NCBI RefSeq assembly: GCF_003096715.1
Contig: NZ_QEOL01000001.1
Coordinates: forward strand, 310,001-374,000
Source of the DNA: Paraburkholderia silvatlantica
GTDB taxonomy: Bacteria > Pseudomonadota > Gammaproteobacteria > Burkholderiales > Burkholderiaceae
Reading direction: 5' to 3'
Length of the DNA: 64,000 bases
A program made the position numbers and the translations under genes. Of this stretch, positions 52,277 to 62,037 are shown piece by piece. The notes under the pieces are model-generated. The model was not told the DNA's origin. It made no database searches and saw nothing but the letters and a program-made list of their open reading frames with translations. Position 1 is the first letter of the stretch; every line of letters starts with the position of its first letter.

Positions 52277-53872
52277 ATGTCCACACGCAGAGAATTTCTC
52301 ATCGGGGCCGGCGCCATCGTCGGAGGGAGTCTGTTCGGCGACTTCGCCCGGGCGGCCTCCGGCACGACGCTCGTCGCGAATACGCTGCCGGAGCCTGCGG
52401 GTCTGGCTGCCGGTTCGACGCCGGCCAATCCGACCAACGTGGTGTCCAGTAACCTGTTCGACGGGCTGATTACCTACGACGAGGCCTTCCGTCCGGTCCC
52501 GCAGCTCGCCACCTCGTGGACCGAGTCCTCCGATCGCCGCACGATCACCTTCAAGCTGCGCAACGACGTGAAATGGCACGATGGCACGCCGTTCACGTCG
52601 GCCGACGTGCAGTATTCGATCATGGAAGTGTCGAAGAAGGTGCACCCGATCGCGCGTCCGACCTTCGCGCAGATCACGGCCGTCGACACGCCCGATCTGT
52701 ACACCGCGGTATTCCGCCTCGCGCAGCCGTCGCCGGTGATCTGGGCTTACCTCGACACGTCGTCGGCGTTTATCTTCCCGAAGCATCTGTACGCCGGCAC
52801 CGATCCGCTGACCAATCCGTACAACGCGAAACCCATCGGCACGGGTGGCTTCGTCTTCAAGGAATGGAACCGCGGCAACTATATCCGCCTCGCGAAAAAT
52901 CCGGATTACTGGGACAAGGGCAAACCGCGCGTCGACGAACTGGTGTTCCGCATTATTCCCGATGCGAGCGCGCGCAGCATCGCGCTGCAGAACGGCAGTG
53001 TGCAGTACGCGCCGCTCACGCCGGTGTCGCTCGTCGAAGCGCGCCGCCTTGAGCAGAACCCGAATCTCGTCGTCGATTCGAAGGGCTGGCGCTCGAACGC
53101 GCCGATGTTCTTCATGGACTTCAACCTTCGGCAAAAGCGCTTCCAGGACGTACGCGTGCGGCAGGCGATCGCCCATGCGATCAACCTGAAGCTGCTGGCG
53201 AAGACGGTCTTCTACGACTTCGCGACGCCCGCCACCGGACCGGTGCCGAGCTATCAGAGGCAGTTCTATACACCCGATACGCCGCAGTATCCGTACGACC
53301 CGCAGAAAGCCGAAGCGCTGCTCGATGCAGCGGGTTTTCCGCGCGGCAGCGACGGGGTGCGCCTGCGCTTCAACCATCTGAACCACACTTACGGCGAGGA
53401 CTACCAGCGCGCCGGGCAGTTCATCCAGCAGCAGCTCAAGCGGATCGGCATCGAGGTCACGCTGGTCAACTACGACTTGCCCACCTATCTGCGCAAGATC
53501 TACACGGACCACGACTTCGACACGATGAACGTGTTCTATGCAGCGTTCGCGGATCCGCAGATCGGCGTGATCCGCCGCTTCTGGTCGAAGAACATCATCA
53601 GCGGCGCACCGTGGAGTAACGGCTCCGGCTACACGTCGACGGAAATGGATCAGGTGATCGAGTCGATCCAGACCGAGCAGGACCCGGACAAACGCACGCA
53701 GGCGATCCATCAGTTGCAGGTGATCGCGCAGCGCGATCTGCCGTCGATCTCGCTCGCTGAACTGAAGTTCTTCCGCATCTATTCGCGCAGGCTGCAGAAC
53801 GTCAACACGACGCCGATCGGCGTCTACGCGTCGCTCGACGACGTCAGCGTCAGCGCGCCGAGTCATGGCTGA
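52277..53872 (+). CDS. Dpp-type ABC solute-binding protein, Tat-exported (copy 1)
   Basis: 531 residues starting at ATG 52277 (ATG 52247 is an alternative). A twin-arginine signal (TRREFLIGAGAIVGG) leads a family-5 extracellular binding fold: NLFDGLITYDEAFRPVPQLA, TITFKLRNDVKWHDGTPFTS, ADVQYSIMEV and RVRQAIAHAINLKLLAK. Such proteins bind peptides, nickel or small organic ligands and feed Dpp-type importers. Its paralog at 57837 has the same layout, and the two flank the permease and ATPase genes. Substrate probably an organosulfur compound, by operon context. Confidence 0.9.
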   Translation: MSTRREFLIGAGAIVGGSLFGDFARAASGTTLVANTLPEPAGLAAGSTPANPTNVVSSNLFDGLITYDEAFRPVPQLATSWTESSDRRTITFKLRNDVKWHDGTPFTSADVQYSIMEVSKKVHPIARPTFAQITAVDTPDLYTAVFRLAQPSPVIWAYLDTSSAFIFPKHLYAGTDPLTNPYNAKPIGTGGFVFKEWNRGNYIRLAKNPDYWDKGKPRVDELVFRIIPDASARSIALQNGSVQYAPLTPVSLVEARRLEQNPNLVVDSKGWRSNAPMFFMDFNLRQKRFQDVRVRQAIAHAINLKLLAKTVFYDFATPATGPVPSYQRQFYTPDTPQYPYDPQKAEALLDAAGFPRGSDGVRLRFNHLNHTYGEDYQRAGQFIQQQLKRIGIEVTLVNYDLPTYLRKIYTDHDFDTMNVFYAAFADPQIGVIRRFWSKNIISGAPWSNGSGYTSTEMDQVIESIQTEQDPDKRTQAIHQLQVIAQRDLPSISLAELKFFRIYSRRLQNVNTTPIGVYASLDDVSVSAPSHG

Positions 53873-54890
53873 CGTGCCGCTTCGTTCGGGCGAACCAGCG
53901 CCGGCCAGAGCCCGCCGTTCGCTGCCGTGGCCGGTGCGCCGGCTGCTGCAGGCACTGCCGCTCGTGGTGGTGATCGCCGTGCTGAACTTCTTCTGGCTGC
54001 GGCTCGCGCCGGGCGATCTCGCCGACGTGATGGCGGGCGAGGCCGGCGCCGCAACGCCCGAATACCTGGCAGCGCTGCGCCATCAGTTCGGCACCGACCA
54101 GCCGCTCGCGCTGCAGTTTCTGGCCTACCTGAAGCGGATGGCGCATCTCGATCTCGGCTGGTCGTTCCGCTACAACGAATCGGTGCTACATCTGATCCTC
54201 GATCGACTGCCCGCCACTGCGCTGCTGATGGGCGGCGCGCTCGCGATCGCGCTGGTGTTCGGTTGCCTCGCCGGCACCGTGTCGGCGGTGTCGAGGCAGC
54301 GCTGGGTCGACGTCGTGATTTCCGTTCTGGCAACGCTGGGTTTCGCGACGCCGCTGTTCTGGCTCGGCCTGATGCTGATGGTGCTGTTCTCCGCGCATCT
54401 GCACTGGCTTCCGGCGGGCGGCATCACCACGCCAGGCGTCGTCGCGACAGGCTGGGCGCACGTCGGCGACGTTGCCGCGCACATGGTGCTGCCAGTGTTC
54501 TGCCTCGCCGCGTACTACCTCGCGATCTACGCGCGCCTGATGCGCGCCGCCGTACTCGAAGTGGGCGGCCTCGACTTCGTCCGCACTGCGCGTGCCAAGG
54601 GCGTGTCGCGCGTCGCGACGATCCGCCGTCACGTGGTGCCGAATGCGTTACTACCGATCGTCACGATGACCGCGCTGCAGTTCGGCACGCTGTTCAGCGG
54701 CTCGGTGGCGATCGAGACCGTGTTCAGCTGGCCGGGCCTCGGCCAGCTCGCGCTCGATGCCGTCGCATCGCGCGACCTCAACCTGCTGCTCGGCATCCTG
54801 TTCTTCAGTTCGGTGCTGGTGCTGCTCGTCAATCTGGCGATGGACCTCACGTACGGCTGGTTCGACCCGCGCATCGAGGTGGAACGATGA
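53865..54890 (+). CDS. ABC importer permease, DppB type
   Basis: 341 residues with about six transmembrane helices. Markers are FFWLRLAPGDLADVMAGEAG, LRHQFGTDQPLALQFLAYLK, and the coupling loop DFVRTARAKGVSRVATIRRH followed by VVPNALLPIVTMTALQFG. It overlaps the binding-protein gene by 8 bases and the next permease by 4, so all are translated as one unit. Confidence 0.94.
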   Translation: MADVPLRSGEPAPARARRSLPWPVRRLLQALPLVVVIAVLNFFWLRLAPGDLADVMAGEAGAATPEYLAALRHQFGTDQPLALQFLAYLKRMAHLDLGWSFRYNESVLHLILDRLPATALLMGGALAIALVFGCLAGTVSAVSRQRWVDVVISVLATLGFATPLFWLGLMLMVLFSAHLHWLPAGGITTPGVVATGWAHVGDVAAHMVLPVFCLAAYYLAIYARLMRAAVLEVGGLDFVRTARAKGVSRVATIRRHVVPNALLPIVTMTALQFGTLFSGSVAIETVFSWPGLGQLALDAVASRDLNLLLGILFFSSVLVLLVNLAMDLTYGWFDPRIEVER

Positions 54891-55746
54891 GCGACCTCAC
54901 ACTGACGCGAGCCGGTACGCGCATCTGGCGGCGCATCGCGCAATCGCCAGGTCTGAGCGCAGGCGTCGTGCTGCTCGTCGCGATCTGCGTGCTTGCGGCC
55001 GGCGCGCCATATTTCACACACAACGATCCGCTCGACATGGTGGGCACGCCGTTCACGTGGCCGGGCACCGATCCGTCTTTCCTGCTGGGCACCGACATGA
55101 TGGGCCGCGACATGTTCAGCGGCATCGCCTTCGGCGCGCGCGTGTCGCTCGAAATCGGCGTCGCCGCAGGGCTGCTCGCGACGCTCGCCGGCTGGCTGGT
55201 CGGCGCGGCGGCCGGGTTTTACGGCGGCCTCGTCGACGACCTGACGATGCGCGTGGCCGACCTGTTCCAGACGATGCCCGCGCTGCTGTTCACGATCGTG
55301 CTGGTGGTCGTCGTGCATCCGAGCGTCACGACGATCGTGGTCGGCGTCGCGCTGACGAACTGGCCACAGGTGGCGCGGCTGGTACGGGCCGATGCGCTGC
55401 GCGTGAGCCGCGCGGAGTATGTGCAGGCGGCGACCGTGATCGGCATGAGCCGGCCGCGCATCGTGATCACCCATGTGCTGCCGAACGTCGCAACGACCGC
55501 AATCGTGATGCTGTCGATCCTCGCGGGCAACGCGATCCTGACTGAAGCGGTGCTGTCGTTCCTGGGTCTCGGCGATCCGAACGTGGTGACGTGGGGCAGC
55601 ATGATCGGCTCGGGACGCGAGGCGTTGCAGACCGCGTGGTACATGACCGCGCTGCCGGGCTGCGCGGTGCTCGTGACGGTGCTGAGCCTGAACCTGATCG
55701 GCAACGGGCTGAACGACCTCGTCAATCCGCGCCGCAGGGGGGCGCT

Positions 55747-55750
<4 letters not shown>
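54887..55750 (+). CDS. ABC importer permease, DppC type
   Basis: 287 residues; LLGTDMMGRDMFSGIAFGAR is the DppC/OppC signature, and EYVQAATVIGMSRPRIVITH the cytoplasmic coupling loop. Forms the transmembrane heterodimer with the preceding DppB-type subunit. ATG 54887 overlaps the upstream stop; its own stop overlaps the GTG of the next gene. Confidence 0.94.
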
Positions 55751-56755
<1,005 letters not shown>

Positions 56756-56766
<11 letters not shown>

Positions 56767-57835
56767 CGTCGATCGTCTGAGCGTTCGCTACTCGACGCGG
56801 CGCGGCACGCTGACCGCCGTCGACACGCTGTCGCTGCGATTGCAGCGCGGCGAGACACTCGGCCTCGTGGGCGAATCCGGCTGCGGCAAGAGTTCGCTCG
56901 GCAAGGCCATCGTGCGTCTGATCGAACCGTCCGCAGGCACAGTGCGTCTCGACGGCCAGGATCTCGGCCAGCTCACGCACCGGCAGCGGCTGCCGTGGCG
57001 CCGGCGCATGCAGATGGTGTTCCAGGATCCGTTGAGCGCGCTCGATCCGCGCAAGACGGTGCGCCGCAGCCTGACGTTACCGCTCGCAGTGCACCGTATC
57101 GGCAGCGCTGCCCAACGGCGCGAGCGTGTCGATGCACTGCTGCATCAGGTCGGACTGAGCCCGGCGTTTGCCGGCCGGATGCCACACGAGCTGTCGGGCG
57201 GCCAGCGCCAGCGCGTCAACATCGCACGTGCGCTGAGCGTAGACCCCGAGGTGCTGATCTGCGACGAGCCCGTCTCCGCACTGGACGTGTCGCTGCAGGC
57301 GCAGGTGCTGAACCTGCTCGCCGACCAGCAGCGCGAGCGCGGCATCGCATGTCTGTTCATCAGTCACGATCTCGCGGCAGTCGGCTACCTCGCCGATCGC
57401 ATCGCGGTGATGTACCTCGGCCAGATCGTCGAGGTGCTGCCACGCGAAGCGCTGTGGCGGAACGCGGCACATCCGTACACGCAACTGCTGATCGACTCGA
57501 TTCCGGCGCGTGGTGCGACGTTGCCCGCATCGTCGTCGGGCGAGCTACCCGATCCGTTCGCGCCGCCGCGCGGCTGCCGGTTCCGTCAACGCTGCCCGCA
57601 TGCGCTACCGGTGTGCGGCGAGACGCCGCCCGCACTGGCGTCGATCGACGGTGCGCATGTCGTGGCCTGTCATCTGTATCGCGGCGATGCACAGCTGCCA
57701 GGTCGAACGCAAACCGAGGTATCAACGCAACCGCAAACGCCGTTGCACCCCATTCAAGTCAACGCGCAGCGTGCTGACCGCGCGCCTGCGGCCGAACCCG
57801 TCGAGCCGCAACCCGAAATCACGAGGAGTCTCTGA
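56756..57835 (+). CDS. ABC importer ATPase, DppF type
   Basis: 359 residues from ATG 56756, with AGGAG upstream. Walker A VGESGCGKSSLG, Q-loop MVFQDPLSALDPR, signature LSGGQRQRVNIARAL, Walker B VLICDEPVSALD, H-loop LFISHDLAAVGY, and the C-terminal GCRFRQRCPHALPVC cysteine domain. The last ~40 residues are a Gln/Pro/Thr-rich tail of no known role. Heterodimerises with the DppD-type subunit. Confidence 0.93.
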
Positions 57836-57836
57836 G

Positions 57837-59459
57837 TTGATCACGCGTCGCCAGTTCTTCCAGTTCGCCGTAGCCGCGGCCGCGCCCGTGCTGCCGGGCA
57901 TGGCCGCGCTGCCCGGGGTGGCCTTCGCGGCCAGTCCGACACCGCAGACCGCCGCAGGTCACGACGTGCTGCAAGCCGTGATCGTGCCGGAGCCAGCGGG
58001 CTGGGTCGCGGGGTTGAACATCTCGAATCCCGCGGTGATCGTGTCGGTGAACATCTTCGACGGACTCGTGACCTACGACGACGCGTTCCACCCGGTCCCG
58101 CAGCTCGCGCAGTCGTGGACCGAATCGGCCGATCACCGCACCATCACGTTCAATCTGCGCAAGGACGTCAAATGGCACGACGGTCATCCGTTCACATCGG
58201 CGGACGTGCAGTACTCGCTGATGGAAGTCACGAAACGCTTCCACCCGCGCGGCAATGCGACCTTCGCCACGCTGGAAGCCGTCGATACGCCCGATGACCA
58301 CACCGCGGTGTTCCGCTTCACGTCGCCGGTGCCGGCAGTGTGGTCCGCACTCGGCGGCTACGAAACGCAGATCCTGCCGAAGCATCTGTATGCGGGCAGC
58401 CCGCCGCTGACCAATCCGCTGAACGCGCATCCGGTCGGCAACGGCCCGTACGTGTTCAAGGAGTGGGCGCGCGGCAACTACGTGGTGCTCGAACGCAATC
58501 CCGATTACTGGGATCGACAGAATCCGCCGCATTTCGAGCGCATCGTGTTCCGCATCATCCCTGATGAAGGCACGCGTCTGACCGCACTCGAATCCGGCGA
58601 CCTGCGCTATGCGCCCACCGATGCCGTCGCGCTGCCCGATCTCGTGCGGCTGCGGACCGATGCGCGCTTCGTGGTGTCGAGTCACGTGTTCGACGGTATC
58701 GCGCCGATCTCGTTCTTCGATTTCAACCTGCGCCGCAAGCCGTTCCAGGATCTGCGTGTGCGCCAGGCGATCGCGCACGCGATCAATCGCGATGCGCTGG
58801 CGAAGGTGGTCTGGTACGGCCTCGCGAAGCCCGCGCAGGGGCCGATCCCGAGTTACCAGACGCGTTTCTTCAAACCGGATCTGCCGCAGTACAACTACGA
58901 CCCTGCGCATGCGGAGGCGCTGCTCGATGCCGCGGGTTTCCACCGCGGCGCGGATGGCGTGCGGGTACGGATCAACAACCTGCCGTTGCCATTCGGCAAC
59001 CAGTACGTGCTGACAGCGCAATTCATCCAGGCGCAACTGCGTCACATCGGCGTGGAGCTCACGCTGGTACCGACCGACGTGCCGACCTTCAATCGCCGCG
59101 TGTACGCGGACTACGATTTCGATACGACGGTGAACTGGTACGCGGCCTTCGCCGATCCGCAGCTCGGCGTGACGCGCCGCTACTGGAGCAAGGCCATCAA
59201 GCCCGGTTCGACTTCGAGTAATGCAACCGGCTATGCCACGCCGGAGATGGACCGCGCGATCGAGGGTCTCGTGACGGTCAGCGACCCGGTAGCGCGCAAG
59301 CCGTTCATCGACCAGCTCCAGCAGATCGCGCAGGAGCAGGTGCCGTCGGTGAACCTGCTCGAACTGCATTTCTACGCGATCCATGCGGCAAGCCTCAACG
59401 GCTTTAGCAACACGCCGATGGGCGCATATTCGTCGCTTGCGTCGGTTCGCGACGCCTGA
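57837..59459 (+). CDS. Dpp-type ABC solute-binding protein, Tat-exported (copy 2)
   Basis: 540 residues from a TTG at 57837, chosen because AGGAG lies 9 bases upstream and it puts the Tat motif (TRRQFFQFAVAAAAPVLPG) at the N-terminus. The body is collinear with the copy at 52277: NIFDGLVTYDDAFHPVPQLA, TITFNLRKDVKWHDGHPFTS, ADVQYSLMEV, RVRQAIAHAINRDALAK. The two therefore arose by duplication and may widen the ligand range of one importer. The longer in-frame extension upstream overlaps the ATPase gene and is not real. Confidence 0.9.
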   Translation: MITRRQFFQFAVAAAAPVLPGMAALPGVAFAASPTPQTAAGHDVLQAVIVPEPAGWVAGLNISNPAVIVSVNIFDGLVTYDDAFHPVPQLAQSWTESADHRTITFNLRKDVKWHDGHPFTSADVQYSLMEVTKRFHPRGNATFATLEAVDTPDDHTAVFRFTSPVPAVWSALGGYETQILPKHLYAGSPPLTNPLNAHPVGNGPYVFKEWARGNYVVLERNPDYWDRQNPPHFERIVFRIIPDEGTRLTALESGDLRYAPTDAVALPDLVRLRTDARFVVSSHVFDGIAPISFFDFNLRRKPFQDLRVRQAIAHAINRDALAKVVWYGLAKPAQGPIPSYQTRFFKPDLPQYNYDPAHAEALLDAAGFHRGADGVRVRINNLPLPFGNQYVLTAQFIQAQLRHIGVELTLVPTDVPTFNRRVYADYDFDTTVNWYAAFADPQLGVTRRYWSKAIKPGSTSSNATGYATPEMDRAIEGLVTVSDPVARKPFIDQLQQIAQEQVPSVNLLELHFYAIHAASLNGFSNTPMGAYSSLASVRDA

Positions 59460-59491
59460 GCGCGCTTCGTCCACTTTTTATCTGGTGCTTC

Positions 59492-60649
59492 ATGTCGATT
59501 TCATCACCCGCCGGATTCCCCGCCAGCCCGCTCTCGCAGGCGCTGGCACAACCGCTGATGCTGGGCCTGTTCCTGCCGATCCAGAGCGGTGGCTGGTCGA
59601 TGTCGACGCTGCCGCGCACGACCGACTGGAGCTTCGACTACAACGCGCGGCTGACCCGCACGGCGGAAGACCTCGGCTTCGATCTCGTGTTCGGTCTCGC
59701 GCAATGGCTCGGCAAGGATGGCCACGGTGGCACGACGCGCTACCGGCGCGAGTCGCTCGATTCGTTCATCGCGATCGCGTCGCTGGCCGCCGTCACGAAG
59801 CGCATCCTGCTGGTGTCGACGCTGCATATCCTGTACGGCAACTGGCATCCGCTGCATCTCGCGAAGTTCGGCGCCACGCTCGACCACATCTCGGGTGGCC
59901 GCTGGGGCTTGAACATGGTGACCGGTCACTCCGTGGATGAGGCCGAGATGTTCGGCCGTGACGGGCACTTCGAGCACGACCAGCGCTACGAGATGGCGAG
60001 CGAGTTCGTCGACCTGATGGAGCAACTCTGGTCGCTCGACGACAACCTCACGTTCGACGGTCGGTGGTACCGCACCCGCAACGCCTTCGTCTCGCCCAAA
60101 CCCCGCTTTGGCCGTCCTGTGCTCGTGAACGCGACGAGTTCTCCGGCCGGGATCGACTATGCGGCGAAACACTCTGACCTGATCTTCATTACGAGCTCGG
60201 CGGGCGCACAGATCGACGCGGCGCTCGACGTGCTGCCCGCGCATACGGCGCAAGTGCGCGCCGCGGCCCAGGCGCATGGGCGCGAGGTACGCACGCTGAT
60301 CAATCCGACCATCGTGTGCCGGCCGACCGAACACGAGGCGAGCGCGTATCACGACGCGATCCTGTCGCACGCCGATTTCGGTGCCGTTGACGGTTTCACC
60401 GGACGGCGCAGCGACGCACGCGCCTGGAAGGGCCACCAGCGCGAGCAGCGCGTGCTGGGCGGCAACATCCAGATCATCGGTTCACCCGAGCATGTCGTCG
60501 ACGATCTGCTGCGTCTGAAGGCAGCCGGCATCGATGGCGTGCAGCTCACCTTTTTCGATTTCGAGCCCGACCTGGCGTATTTCGGCGAGGCGGTGCTGCC
60601 GCTGCTGGAGCAGGCCGGGCTGCGGGTGCGCGTGCGGTCTGCGGTGTAA
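59492..60649 (+). CDS. FMNH2-dependent monooxygenase, SfnG/SsuD-like (bacterial luciferase family)
   Basis: 385 residues in a TIM-barrel LLM fold: LMLGLFLPIQSGGWSMSTLP, FDYNARLTRTAEDLGFD, ILLVSTLHILYGNWHPLHLA, KFGATLDHISGGRWGLNMVT and GHSVDEAEMFG. The N-terminal pattern and length are nearest to dimethylsulfone/alkanesulfonate monooxygenases, which cleave C-S bonds using reduced flavin from a separate reductase. It directly follows the second binding protein (32 bp). Exact substrate not resolved; no flavin reductase gene lies in the window. Confidence 0.88.
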   Translation: MSISSPAGFPASPLSQALAQPLMLGLFLPIQSGGWSMSTLPRTTDWSFDYNARLTRTAEDLGFDLVFGLAQWLGKDGHGGTTRYRRESLDSFIAIASLAAVTKRILLVSTLHILYGNWHPLHLAKFGATLDHISGGRWGLNMVTGHSVDEAEMFGRDGHFEHDQRYEMASEFVDLMEQLWSLDDNLTFDGRWYRTRNAFVSPKPRFGRPVLVNATSSPAGIDYAAKHSDLIFITSSAGAQIDAALDVLPAHTAQVRAAAQAHGREVRTLINPTIVCRPTEHEASAYHDAILSHADFGAVDGFTGRRSDARAWKGHQREQRVLGGNIQIIGSPEHVVDDLLRLKAAGIDGVQLTFFDFEPDLAYFGEAVLPLLEQAGLRVRVRSAV

Positions 60650-60723
60650 AGGCTGTATGGCAGGGACCGACACTCGACCCGGCGTACAGCCGGGTTCATC
60701 CGAATTCACGAGGAGTCTTGTTG

Positions 60724-61947
60724 ATGGGAACGATCGATTCGAAACTGGCCACCGATCCCGGCGTCGCACCCGTGCAGGCCGGCTCCGCCGCCCTGCGCGA
60801 ACTCGTCGCGGCGATTGCGGCCGGCACGGCGGCGCGCGAGCGCGGCGAAGCCGATGCGCGTGAGGCCATCAAGCTGGTGCGCGCCGCGCGTCTTGGCCTG
60901 TTCCGCGTTCCGACAAGCGAAGGCGGCGCGGGCGCGACGCTGCCTCAACTTTTCGAGCTGGTGCTGGACCTTGCCGAGGCCGACTCGAACATCCCGCATA
61001 TTCTGCGCAATCATTTCGCCTTCGTCGAAAAAGCGCTGCGTGCCCGCCATCTGCCCCAATACCAGCGCTGGACGGCGCTCGTGCGCGATGGCGGGCTATT
61101 CGGCCTCGGCGCGAGCGAGCTGGGCACTCAGAACATCGGCGACGGCGACGGCAACACCCGGCTCGAGCCCGCCGGTAACGGCTATCGGTTGAGCGGCGTC
61201 AAGTACTACAGCACCGGCAATCTGTATTTCGATCACATCATCGTCAACGCGAAGGCGCCCGATGGCCGCTTCGCCGGCGTCCGCGTGGCGGTGCGGCAAC
61301 CCGGTGTCGACGTGCGAGACGACTGGGATGGCATCGGACAGCGCCAGACGGCGAGCGGCACCACTGTGTTCACCGACGTCGAGGTTGCGGCCGGGGACGT
61401 GCTGGTCCTTGCCGACGACGTCAAGCTGCCGCACCAGGCTACCTTCGCGCAGCTCTACCTCACGACCATCATCGCGGGCGTCCTGCGGCGGGTCGCGAAG
61501 GACGCGGTCGAGCTCGTGCAGCGGCGCGAGCGCAACTACTACCACGCGGTCGCGCCGCGCCCCGTCGACGATCCGCTGCTGCAGGAGACCGTCGGTGAAC
61601 TGCAGAGCGCGGCCTTCGTGGCCGAGGCCGCAGTGCTGAATGCCGCCGCCGTGCTCGGCGACGCTTTCGACAGCGCGATCGCCGGCCGGCCCGACGAGGG
61701 GCTGTTCGTCGAAGCTGCGCTGCGCAGCGCGAAGGCGAAGGTCGTGATCGACCCGCTCGCGCTGCAGGGCGCCACGAAACTGTTCGACGTGGGCGGCGCA
61801 TCCGCTGCGCGCCAGGTCGCGCAACTCGACCGGCACTGGCGCAACATCCGCACGATCGCCTCGCACAACCCCGGCCTCTACAAGGCGCGGGTGGTCGGCA
61901 ACCATGCGCTCAACGGCGTGCCGCTGCCGACCGCCGCGTTCTTCTGA
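60724..61947 (+). CDS. Acyl-CoA-dehydrogenase-fold monooxygenase, SfnB/DszC-like
   Basis: 407 residues, ATG 60724 with AGGAG 8 bases upstream (two in-frame TTGs precede it). Landmarks: LFRVPTSEGGAGATLPQLFE, SNIPHILRNHFAFVEKALRA, GYRLSGVKYYSTGNLYFDHI and the C-terminal RHWRNIRTIASHNPGLYKAR. The SGxK(Y/F)xSTG and HWRNxRT(I/H)xxHNP patterns are shared by SfnB, DszC and related flavin monooxygenases that oxidise sulfur compounds. Likely acts in the same desulfurisation pathway as the two luciferase-type enzymes. Confidence 0.88.
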   Translation: MGTIDSKLATDPGVAPVQAGSAALRELVAAIAAGTAARERGEADAREAIKLVRAARLGLFRVPTSEGGAGATLPQLFELVLDLAEADSNIPHILRNHFAFVEKALRARHLPQYQRWTALVRDGGLFGLGASELGTQNIGDGDGNTRLEPAGNGYRLSGVKYYSTGNLYFDHIIVNAKAPDGRFAGVRVAVRQPGVDVRDDWDGIGQRQTASGTTVFTDVEVAAGDVLVLADDVKLPHQATFAQLYLTTIIAGVLRRVAKDAVELVQRRERNYYHAVAPRPVDDPLLQETVGELQSAAFVAEAAVLNAAAVLGDAFDSAIAGRPDEGLFVEAALRSAKAKVVIDPLALQGATKLFDVGGASAARQVAQLDRHWRNIRTIASHNPGLYKARVVGNHALNGVPLPTAAFF

Positions 61948-62037
61948 CCTGTTGCCGGCCCATCTCGCTGTCCATGTCTGCGTGCTGCGAAGGCAGCACG
62001 CAGACCCCGATCACCGCTTTTCACCTGACGCCTGACG

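Noticed and set aside
51989-53866. A 625-codon minus-strand open frame opposite the first binding-protein gene
   Set aside because: It is antisense to a clear Tat-exported solute-binding protein, its composition is rich in Arg/His/Asp as expected of a shadow frame in high-G+C DNA, and it has no family signature. The same applies to 57819-59474 and 62164-63978 on the minus strand.
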